From assembly GCA_020722165.1 (NCBI GenBank), contig DYLI01000048.1, positions 5,954 through 11,391 on the forward strand: a DNA stretch of 5,438 bases, given 5' to 3'. A program made the translations under genes and the position numbers. How positions within the stretch are numbered: position 1 is the first letter of the stretch; every line of letters begins with the position of its first letter. Shown piece by piece: positions 1-5,438 of this stretch. Under the pieces are notes generated by a model. It searched no databases. It was given only the letters and a program-made list of their open reading frames with translations, and was not told the origin of the DNA. Source of the stretch: Halothiobacillus neapolitanus. Lineage in GTDB: Bacteria; Pseudomonadota; Gammaproteobacteria; Halothiobacillales; Halothiobacillaceae.

Positions 1-1
1 C

Positions 2-835
2 ACCATTGGCGACATCTTTGAAACCTCGCTCACCGAAGTTGCGGGCTATGTCCCTACCCGTGCGGGCTCAGCTCAAACCATCTGGTTGAAGCTCAAGCCC
101 GGTATGGAAAAAGCTGCGGCCTTCCTGGAAACCCGTCGTTATGCCGCTTACCTTGGTGCAACCACCGAGTTCACCAAGGGTGAAGGTGTGGCATTCAACG
201 AAAAAGACAAAAAGATGTACTACGCCGTCAGTTACATTCAAACCTCAATGCTGGCGAAGGACGGTGGGCCGGTTGACGACATCCGTGTCAAGGGCAATAA
301 CGCAGGCGCAACCTATACCTTCGATCTGGCCAGTGGCCAGAAAGACACCCAAGGTGGAGCGATCAACTCAGCTTATGTTGCGACCAAGGCCTATGTTGAG
401 CCGATGTTGCTCGGCAAGCCGATGACTGCTGACGCTAACGGCAACACCGCCGACGTGAACTTCACCGCCAACACCGACAACCTGTTCTACTCCGAAAAAA
501 TGCGCACATTGTTTGTAGGTGAAGACTCCGGTACTCACGTTAACAACTACATCTGGGCCTACAACGTCGATAGCAAAAAGCTGAGCCGCGTCCTGAGCGT
601 CGCAGCAGGTGCAGAAGCCACTGGCCTGCAAATTGTTGATGACATGAACGGCTACGCCTACATCATGGCCAACAACCAGCACCAGGGCGATTGGATCAGT
701 TCACAGAACAAGGATTTGACTGCCCGTTTGGATACCCTTGCCAAGAACACCTTCGGCATCAACAATCGTGGCATCTCCAACTACCGTTTGACTGCACACG
801 TTGGTTATATTGGTGGCATGCCTGCTGTTAAATAA
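2..835 (+). CDS. PhoX-like (DUF839) secreted phosphatase family protein, C-terminal part
   Basis: The reading frame is open from the first bases of the window to TAA at 833-835, giving 277 residues. The true start lies outside, and the in-frame TTG at 86 is internal. The sequence matches my memory of the PhoX/DUF839 family: FLETRRYAAYLGATTEF, then KGEGVAFN near residue 61, FYSEKMRTLFVGEDSG near 174, HVNNYIWAYNVD, and AGAEATGLQIVDD. Characterised PhoX enzymes are periplasmic or secreted alkaline phosphatases, usually Tat-exported, with a beta-propeller fold and a calcium- and iron-containing site. The glutamates in GEG (nt 182-184) and GEDS (nt 521-523) sit where I would expect metal ligands, but I have no alignment to confirm this. 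Family members are usually about twice this length, so the N-terminal half, including any signal peptide, is missing. Family membership is well supported. Phosphatase activity is inferred, since many DUF839 proteins are uncharacterised. A strong terminator follows the stop codon. Confidence -1.
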   Translation, partial: TIGDIFETSLTEVAGYVPTRAGSAQTIWLKLKPGMEKAAAFLETRRYAAYLGATTEFTKGEGVAFNEKDKKMYYAVSYIQTSMLAKDGGPVDDIRVKGNNAGATYTFDLASGQKDTQGGAINSAYVATKAYVEPMLLGKPMTADANGNTADVNFTANTDNLFYSEKMRTLFVGEDSGTHVNNYIWAYNVDSKKLSRVLSVAAGAEATGLQIVDDMNGYAYIMANNQHQGDWISSQNKDLTARLDTLAKNTFGINNRGISNYRLTAHVGYIGGMPAVK

Positions 836-868
836 TCAAGACCTGACTATGGCTTAGGTTTATATATC

Positions 869-903
869 CAGGGCTGGGGAGCAACCTCCAGCCCTGTTTT
901 GTT
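869..903 (+). terminator. Intrinsic terminator after the PhoX-like gene
   Basis: CAGGGCTGG (869-877) pairs perfectly with CCAGCCCTG (888-896). The stem can extend inward by one G-U and one G-C pair, leaving a loop of about six bases. TTTTGTT follows at once on the plus strand. This is a textbook rho-independent terminator 33 bases after the upstream stop codon. It should end most transcription from the PhoX-like gene and partly isolate the cytochrome gene downstream. Confidence -1.
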
Positions 904-955
904 GATAGCGACTTGAATCCAGTGATTCAGGCCAATGACTCAGGTCGTTATCAAC
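901..955 (+). promoter_or_regulatory. Structured dyad in the leader of the cytochrome gene
   Basis: GTTGATAGCGAC (901-912) is the inverted complement of GTCGTTATCAAC (944-955), with eleven Watson-Crick pairs and one G-U pair. Inside it, TGAATC (914-919) pairs with GATTCA (924-929) around a CAGT loop. A near-direct repeat is also present: TGATTCAGG (923-931) and TGACTCAGG (936-944). The element starts directly after the terminator U-tract and ends 23 bases before the chosen ATG. No U-tract follows, so it is not a second intrinsic terminator. It could be an RNA leader structure, an operator for a dimeric regulator, or a small palindromic repeat. The dyad is directly visible; its function is inference. 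Confidence -1.
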
Positions 956-965
956 AAAATCATAC

Positions 966-970
966 GAGTG
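966..970 (+). promoter_or_regulatory. Weak ribosome binding site of the cytochrome gene
   Basis: GAGTG sits 8 bases before the ATG at 979 and is the only purine-rich Shine-Dalgarno-like stretch at a workable distance. It is a weak match, but with the lipoprotein signal peptide that begins at this ATG it supports 979 over the in-frame TTG at 913. Confidence -1.
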
Positions 971-978
971 AACATATT

Positions 979-3060
979 ATGCAAAACAATCGAATAATCC
1001 TTATCCCTCTAGCCGTCATGCTTGCCGTGGGAACGATTGGAGTCAGTGTAATGTCCTGCGGCGGAGGCGGCTCAAGCACAACAGCCGAAGTGCCTAGCAC
1101 ACCCCCAACACAACCTGAAACACCCGCTCCCAACCCGGTGTTACCTGCCGCTCTCAAAGGTGAAGCCATTGGTCGTGAAACGTTTCCCAATCCACACGCC
1201 CATATTCCTGCCCAGTGCTATATCGAAACCAATCATGGTGCGCAAAATGCCTGCATGTTTTGTCATACCGATGGCGTATCCAATCTGAAGCTCGGCAACA
1301 ATAACCCCATGGCCGGAGGCAATCCCAATGTGGGCAATCTTCAGGCCGAGTATGCCTTTGGCGTGGTTAATTACCCTTATGTGGTCAATTCAAGCATTAA
1401 CCCATGGATTAATACCCTGAACCCCGAAGAGCTGCGCAAAGCGGTCGATGCACAGGGCTACAAGCCTGAAGATTGGGATATGCAGGCTTATATTCGTCAG
1501 GACAACTGGAAAGCGGCCTTTGCGCAACGCCCCGGCTCGGTCAAGGACTGGGATCCCAAAATCGATTCAGCCTTTCGTTTGTTTCCTGGTCTTGCGCCCG
1601 AGGATTTACCCGCACAAGCCGATGGTTTTGTGCGCAGCAATTCTGAAGCGCGCGGTTTCTTCAACGATGGCCAGAGCGATGGCAAGAGCTGGAATACTGG
1701 CTGGCGCGCCGTCAACTTCATGCCCTACGGTATTTTCACGCCCCTTGCAGGCAGTGTTTCCGGCATTTATATCCGACTGCCCTCCGTTTTAATGCAGCGA
1801 GAGGATGGAACATTCGATCTCGCCACATATAAAAGCAACCTTGATCTGGTCGAGCGCAATATCCAGGATCGACTCAAGGGTGAAACCAATTATGTTGGCG
1901 CGGCTAAAGCGATAAGTATCGTTCGTGGCCAATATCCACTCGGCACGGAGTTTGCCCACCCGCTGCATTATGTCGATGTTGAGGCCGATGGCAGCAATCC
2001 TGGTGTAAGTACATTCCCGGGCACACGCGCCCAGCGGGTTAAAGAAATTCGTTACATGTACAAAGCTCATCCTTGGTATCCAGAAGAATTTGGCATGGGT
2101 CTCAAGGAAGAAAGCGCACCTGTGTATGCCAATCGTGAACAGGGCTGGATTGAAAATGGTGTCGGCTGGATTATTGCCGGCTGGATTGAAGATTCCAAGG
2201 GTGCACTGCGCCCTCAAACCCCCTCTGAACTCACCCAATGCGTAGGCTGCCACTCCGGCAACGTTCGCCAGTCGGATATTGGGCAAAACGCCACCTACAC
2301 CTCCGGCACGGGCAACACCATTGACTCCACTTGGGCGTTACCGCGCAAATTCGCTGGCGATGCCGGCTGGAAAGAAATGAATTACCTCGGCTACACCGCC
2401 AAGGCACAAGCCCTGATGGATGAGACCCCGGGGTTCATGACCGAAAAGGAGCCGCAAAATCGCTTCCTGAACAAAGGTGAGTTCCGCGTATTCCTGGATT
2501 ATGTCGTCGGTGCATCCCTGTACGGTGACATACCAAAAACTGTTGAAACCTATATCAGCGCCCAAGTCACCAAAAAGAATGGCTATTCATCCGATTGGCC
2601 AAGTCTCGAACCCCTACTCGCCAACAAAGACGCAGAAGGCATCAAACAAGCCCAAGCCTTGCGCCTGAAACTAATGCGCGACTTTACTGCGCGCAATGAA
2701 CATCTGGATAGCACTGGGCGCATTCGTCCCGAGCTGTTCCTGCCTACCCGCCAGAACGCCTTGGCCGGCGCAGGACGCTATCGTCAGGTTGTGGTGACAC
2801 AGCGCTATGACTTTGGTAAGGATGTGTTCCCCGAAACACCCTTCACCCTGCGTTATCTGCGCACAGCCGATGTTGGCTTTGCCCACCAGGACGGCAAGCC
2901 CTACCAGCTCGGTGACGTGATTACAGACCGCCCCATCAACACCAACGTGGGTGAGTTCACCTATGGTTTGGGGATTACCCCAACCCTGATTGATGAAGAC
3001 CTGCCCTACGCTCAGGGTGGTACCTTCCTCTCGGACTATGTGCCATTGCTTAAACCTTAA
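979..3060 (+). CDS. Dihaem c-type cytochrome lipoprotein of unrecognised family
   Basis: The product has 693 residues. I start it at ATG 979 because this gives a standard lipoprotein signal: a short charged N-terminus (MQNNR), a hydrophobic stretch over residues 6-25, and a lipobox VMSC with the acylated cysteine at 27. Starting at TTG 913 would add 22 polar residues before the signal. Residue +2 is Gly, not Asp, so outer-membrane delivery by Lol is expected. A Gly/Ser- then Pro/Thr-rich linker runs to about residue 63. Two haem c motifs follow: CMFCH at 92-96 (nt 1252-1266) and CVGCH at 421-425 (nt 2239-2253). The only other cysteine is C80. Sec export and periplasmic Ccm-type haem attachment are therefore expected, with a role in electron transfer or haem-based catalysis outside the cytoplasm. 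The 329-residue motif spacing is larger than I remember for dihaem peroxidases and MauG, and I do not recognise the family. The last 270 residues carry no haem motif. The upstream neighbour on the same strand is a PhoX-like gene, behind a terminator. Confidence -1.
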   Translation: MQNNRIILIPLAVMLAVGTIGVSVMSCGGGGSSTTAEVPSTPPTQPETPAPNPVLPAALKGEAIGRETFPNPHAHIPAQCYIETNHGAQNACMFCHTDGVSNLKLGNNNPMAGGNPNVGNLQAEYAFGVVNYPYVVNSSINPWINTLNPEELRKAVDAQGYKPEDWDMQAYIRQDNWKAAFAQRPGSVKDWDPKIDSAFRLFPGLAPEDLPAQADGFVRSNSEARGFFNDGQSDGKSWNTGWRAVNFMPYGIFTPLAGSVSGIYIRLPSVLMQREDGTFDLATYKSNLDLVERNIQDRLKGETNYVGAAKAISIVRGQYPLGTEFAHPLHYVDVEADGSNPGVSTFPGTRAQRVKEIRYMYKAHPWYPEEFGMGLKEESAPVYANREQGWIENGVGWIIAGWIEDSKGALRPQTPSELTQCVGCHSGNVRQSDIGQNATYTSGTGNTIDSTWALPRKFAGDAGWKEMNYLGYTAKAQALMDETPGFMTEKEPQNRFLNKGEFRVFLDYVVGASLYGDIPKTVETYISAQVTKKNGYSSDWPSLEPLLANKDAEGIKQAQALRLKLMRDFTARNEHLDSTGRIRPELFLPTRQNALAGAGRYRQVVVTQRYDFGKDVFPETPFTLRYLRTADVGFAHQDGKPYQLGDVITDRPINTNVGEFTYGLGITPTLIDEDLPYAQGGTFLSDYVPLLKP

Positions 3061-3069
3061 GCCTGTGTA

Positions 3070-3142
3070 GCGGAGCGTATTCCGCCGCATGAGGAGCAAG
3101 GGCGTATTCTCTTCGGCGTATTACGCTTGTGCTAAGGCGCCC
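3070..3142. repeat. Degenerate REP-like palindromic repeat between convergent genes
   Basis: The heptamer GCGTATT occurs three times, at 3075-3081, 3102-3108 and 3116-3122. GCGGA (3070-3074) pairs with TCCGC (3081-3085), GCGTA/TACGC forms an 11-base palindrome at 3116-3126, and GGGCG (3100-3104) can pair with CGCCC (3138-3142). Read on the minus strand, the segment contains GGCGGAATACGC and AATACGCC words, which resemble intergenic palindromic repeats I know from beta- and gammaproteobacteria. Placement between convergent gene ends is typical for such elements. Only one imperfect copy is visible here, so membership of a genomic family is inference. Confidence -1.
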
Positions 3143-3153
3143 GACGCTGTTTT
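3095..3153 (+). terminator. Possible weak terminator after the cytochrome gene
   Basis: An imperfect stem pairs 3095-3106 with 3122-3133: AGCA with TGCT, then one mismatch, two G-U pairs, and GCGTA with TACGC, around a 15-base loop. A smaller GCG/CGC hairpin (3137-3139 with 3145-3147) lies just before TGTTTTG (3148-3154). Neither is a strong intrinsic terminator. The spacer between the convergent genes is where one is needed, so this is offered at low confidence. Confidence -1.
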
Positions 3154-3156
3154 GAA

Positions 3157-5199
3157 TCAAACCTTAGCCAACTCCACCCCCGCGCCCACCCAGCGCGCAA
3201 TCAGCGGTTCGACCGCCTGCGGGTAATCGCGCAAAACCACATCCGCCACCTCACGCACCTGGGGAATCAGCTCACTATCACGCGCCAGATCGGCAAAGCG
3301 CATCCGTGCGAGGCCAGTCTGCTGCGTACCCAAAAACTCGCCCGGCCCGCGCAGTTCCAGGTCTTTTTCCGCAATCAAAAAACCATCGTTACTCTCGCGC
3401 ATCACCGCCAGCCTCTCCTTGGCAATCGCCGACAATGGCGGGCTGAAAAGCAGCACGCAACTTGATTCAACCGCACCGCGCCCCACCCGCCCGCGCAACT
3501 GATGCAACTGCGCCAGCCCCAACCGCTCGGCATTTTCAATCACCATCAGCGAGGCATTTGGCACATCCACGCCGACTTCGATCACTGTTGTTGCCACCAG
3601 AATATCCAGCTTGCCCAGCTTGAAGGCACGCATCACCGCCTCTTTGTCACGCGGCTTCATGCGCCCATGCACCAGCCCCACGCGCACATCAGGCAGCGCG
3701 GCGCACAGGGTTTCATTGGCTTCCTCGGCGGCCTTGGCTTCGAGTTTTTCGCTTTCCTCCACCAGCGTACAGACCCAATATGCCTGCCGCCCGGCACGGC
3801 AGGCCGTTCCCAATCGGGCCATCACCTCATCGCGCCGACTATCCGGCACAGCAGCCGTGGCAACTGGCGTGCGTCCCGGCGGCAATTCATCCAGCACCGA
3901 CACATCCAAATCGGCATACGCGGTCATCGCCAGCGTGCGCGGAATCGGCGTGGCGGTCATCACCAGTTGGTGCGGATGAGTTTCACCCTGCCGCCCCTTT
4001 TCACTCAGCGCCAAACGCTGCTGCACGCCAAAACGATGCTGCTCGTCGATCACAATCAGCCCCAAATCATGAAAAGCCACACCGTCCTGAAACAGCGCAT
4101 GGGTTCCCGTGACCACCCCGGCATGACCTTGCGCCACCGCCTCCAGCGCCTTGCGCCGCGCCACGCCTTTCTGGCTGCCCGTGAGCGCAACCACCGCCAC
4201 ACCCAAAGGCGCAAACCACGCCGTCAGATTGCGCTGATGCTGTTCCGCCAAAAGCTCGGTCGGCGCCATAATCGCTACCTGCTGCCCGGCTTCCAGCGCG
4301 GCACATGCCGCCAAAGCCGCGACGACTGTTTTGCCCGAACCGACATCGCCCTGCACCAAACGCCGCATTGGGCGCGGCTGCACCACATCAGCGGCAATAT
4401 CCTCCAGCACCCGCGCTTGCGCCCGCGTCAAAGCAAAAGGCAAACCCGCGCGCAATCGCTGGCCAAGCTCAGGTTCGGCACACAAAGGCCGCGCCAACCA
4501 GCGTTCAGCATGATTTTTCCAGCGCCGCATCCCCAGTTGCTGCGCCAGAAGTTCTTCAAACACCAGTCGCTGTTTGGCCGCATCCAAACACGCCGGCTGC
4601 GCAGGTGGCGGCCTATGCAAACACACCACCGCCTCGCGCAGGCTGGGTAGCGCCAGACCTTGCGCAAGCTCGGACGGTAATTCATCCGCCAAAATATCCG
4701 GCTTCTGCGTCCACAAACTTAACGCCTCGTTCACCACGCGGCGCAAATAACCCTGCGACAAACCCGCCTGCGCCGGGTAGACCGGGGTTAGCGCCGTATC
4801 CAAAGGCGCGGGCAGGCGCAGCACTTCAGGATGCGCCATATCAAAACCGAGCATACCGCCCTTGACCGCCCCAAACACTCGCAAAGCCTGCCCGGGCTTG
4901 AGCATGGCCGCAATGCCCGGCGGTGGATTGAAAAACCACAGATTCAACGCACCGCTTTCATCCTGCAAACGCACATGCCAGTTGCTTTGCCGCGCTTTTT
5001 GCCGTTGCTCAACACTTAGCACCACCCCTTCGATCAGCGCATCTTCGCCATGCTGCAAGTCTGCAATCATGCCAAGGCGCGTGCGGTTTTCGTAACGCAA
5101 GGGCGCATGCAACAAAACATCGCTGACCCGGCGCAATCCCAAGGTATGCAAACGCGCCAGCATCGCTTCGCCCACACCACGCAGAGCTGATAACTCCAT
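3157..5199 (-). CDS. recG: ATP-dependent DNA helicase RecG
   Basis: RecG is a cytoplasmic superfamily 2 translocase that drives branch migration of Holliday junctions and regresses stalled replication forks. Taking ATG at 5197-5199 gives 680 residues, close to the 693 of E. coli RecG, with the N-terminus (ELSALRGVGEAML) matching the family. The wedge/OB-fold region covers roughly residues 30-130. Visible helicase motifs are Walker A GDVGSGKT at 284-291, APTELLAEQH near 312-321, the Walker B box DEQH at 385-388, MTATPIPRT near 414, VHGRMKP near 510, ATTVIEVGVDVPNA near 536-549 and QLHQLRGRVGRG at 564-575. The TRG region with DLELRGPGEFLGT near 613-625 closes the protein. All key motifs look intact. 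An in-frame GTG at 5209-5211 with AGG 9 bases upstream is an alternative start adding four residues. The frame stays open to a TTG at 5289, but that start would overlap a terminator. The gene converges with the cytochrome gene. The terminator upstream implies its own promoter, though I see no convincing one. Confidence -1.
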   Translation of the reverse strand: MELSALRGVGEAMLARLHTLGLRRVSDVLLHAPLRYENRTRLGMIADLQHGEDALIEGVVLSVEQRQKARQSNWHVRLQDESGALNLWFFNPPPGIAAMLKPGQALRVFGAVKGGMLGFDMAHPEVLRLPAPLDTALTPVYPAQAGLSQGYLRRVVNEALSLWTQKPDILADELPSELAQGLALPSLREAVVCLHRPPPAQPACLDAAKQRLVFEELLAQQLGMRRWKNHAERWLARPLCAEPELGQRLRAGLPFALTRAQARVLEDIAADVVQPRPMRRLVQGDVGSGKTVVAALAACAALEAGQQVAIMAPTELLAEQHQRNLTAWFAPLGVAVVALTGSQKGVARRKALEAVAQGHAGVVTGTHALFQDGVAFHDLGLIVIDEQHRFGVQQRLALSEKGRQGETHPHQLVMTATPIPRTLAMTAYADLDVSVLDELPPGRTPVATAAVPDSRRDEVMARLGTACRAGRQAYWVCTLVEESEKLEAKAAEEANETLCAALPDVRVGLVHGRMKPRDKEAVMRAFKLGKLDILVATTVIEVGVDVPNASLMVIENAERLGLAQLHQLRGRVGRGAVESSCVLLFSPPLSAIAKERLAVMRESNDGFLIAEKDLELRGPGEFLGTQQTGLARMRFADLARDSELIPQVREVADVVLRDYPQAVEPLIARWVGAGVELAKV

Positions 5200-5220
5200 C
5201 CAAATACCCACATTTGTCTG

Positions 5221-5250
5221 CCTGTGTATGCAGTATCCATGAACCACAGG
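5221..5250. repeat. Inverted repeat upstream of recG
   Basis: CCTGTG (5221-5226) and CACAGG (5245-5250) form a perfect 6-base inverted repeat around 18 bases, with a small inner ATG/CAT pairing (5228-5230 with 5238-5240). On the recG strand the promoter-distal arm contains the AGG that would be the Shine-Dalgarno for a GTG start at 5211. It could be an operator or an RNA hairpin in the recG leader, or chance, since the arms are short. Confidence -1.
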
Positions 5251-5254
5251 CAAT

Positions 5255-5284
5255 AAAAAACCCGGAGTCTGCGCCCCGGGTTTT
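5255..5284 (-). terminator. Intrinsic terminator between the right-edge gene and recG
   Basis: AAAACCCGG (5257-5265) is the inverted complement of CCGGGTTTT (5276-5284), with a 10-base loop. On the minus strand the stem ends in a run of six T (complement of 5255-5260), 23 bases past the stop codon of the right-edge gene. It should terminate that gene before recG. The flanking A and T runs make it potentially bidirectional. Confidence -1.
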
Positions 5285-5307
5285 ATCAAGCGTCGGACGG
5301 TTACGGA

Positions 5308-5438
5308 TTACTGTTGCAGCAAGCCGTTTTTGTCATAAATCATTTGCGTTGAATACTCACTCACAGGCAGGCGGCTTAGCGTCTTGATTTTCTTGGTGTA
5401 GTCCACAAAAGACTGTGCATAGTCAAGGTAGGTGTCCA
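5308..5438 (-). CDS. C-terminal end of an unidentified protein
   Basis: On the minus strand the frame entering from the right edge is open for 42 codons and stops at TAA (5308-5310). The first full codon is at 5434-5436. The peptide begins DTYLDYAQSFVDYTKKIKTL and ends SEYSTQMIYDKNGLLQQ. It is mixed polar and hydrophobic, with no cysteine and no obvious transmembrane segment. The first half could be an amphipathic helix. The proper terminator 23 bases after the stop and the natural-looking composition support a real gene. The other two minus-strand frames are not better: one meets TGA within the first five codons. I do not recognise the family and assign no function. Confidence -1.
   Translation of the reverse strand, partial: DTYLDYAQSFVDYTKKIKTLSRLPVSEYSTQMIYDKNGLLQQ

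Noticed and set aside
368..682. Minus-strand frame of 104 codons opposite the PhoX-like gene
   Set aside because: The Val- and Gly-rich product looks like an antisense shadow of the DUF839 coding frame.
902..907. TTGATA as a -35 box for the cytochrome gene
   Set aside because: It matches TTGACA at 5 of 6 positions, but the sequence 16-18 bases downstream (around ATTCAG) is a poor -10, and the hexamer is part of the dyad arm.
913..978. TTG at 913 as start of the cytochrome gene
   Set aside because: It would place 22 polar residues before the lipoprotein signal, and the TTG falls inside the leader dyad without a ribosome binding site.
1789..2286. Minus-strand frame of 165 codons opposite the cytochrome gene
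   Set aside because: It is antisense to the gene carrying the two haem motifs and has no recognisable motif of its own.
3502..4650. Long plus-strand open frame of 382 codons opposite recG
   Set aside because: It lies entirely antisense to a RecG protein with intact motifs, and its product is dominated by His, Arg, Gln and Pro, typical of a shadow frame in GC-rich DNA.
5225..5253. Possible recG promoter on the minus strand, TTGCCT and CATACA with 17-base spacing
   Set aside because: The -10 matches only 3 of 6 consensus bases and the -35 only 4, which is within chance expectation.
5200..5289. N-terminal extension of RecG from TTG at 5289
   Set aside because: It would start inside the terminator of the neighbouring gene, and the extra 30 residues do not resemble RecG.

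Overview
The window looks like chromosomal DNA from a Gram-negative proteobacterium, probably beta or gamma. The evidence is a RecG protein whose helicase motifs read almost like the Escherichia coli protein, a lipoprotein-type c-type cytochrome, and moderately GC-rich coding sequence that is richer in recG than in the cytochrome gene. I cannot name the genus. It holds two complete genes, two genes cut by the window edges, and short intergenic regions with clear dyad structure. I see no rRNA, tRNA, CRISPR array, transposase or phage gene.

Left part, plus strand (1-3060). The window opens inside a gene whose last 277 codons encode the C-terminal part of a PhoX-like (DUF839) protein, a family of secreted metal-dependent phosphatases. 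A strong intrinsic terminator follows at about 869-903. Directly after its U-tract lies a 55-base dyad (901-955) with a nested hairpin, in the leader of the next gene. That gene (979-3060) encodes a 693-residue predicted outer-membrane lipoprotein with two CXXCH haem-binding motifs about 330 residues apart. I recognise the haem and lipoprotein signals but not the protein family.

Centre (3061-3156). The cytochrome gene and recG converge on a 96-base spacer. It is full of GCGTATT/AATACGC half-palindromes and looks like a decayed REP-type repeat. It may also serve as a weak terminator.

Right part, minus strand (3157-5438). recG encodes the ATP-dependent branch-migration helicase that remodels stalled forks and Holliday junctions. 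Upstream of it are an inverted repeat that overlaps its possible ribosome binding site and a good terminator belonging to the next minus-strand gene. Only the last 42 codons of that next gene are visible, and I cannot identify it.

The PhoX-like protein and the dihaem lipoprotein are both predicted to act outside the cytoplasm and lie on the same strand. The terminator between them argues for at least partly separate transcription. recG is a housekeeping gene with no evident functional link to them. Nothing in the window clearly shows a new multi-gene system. The items most worth a second look are the unassigned dihaem lipoprotein, the structured leader in front of it, and its pairing with a DUF839 protein.
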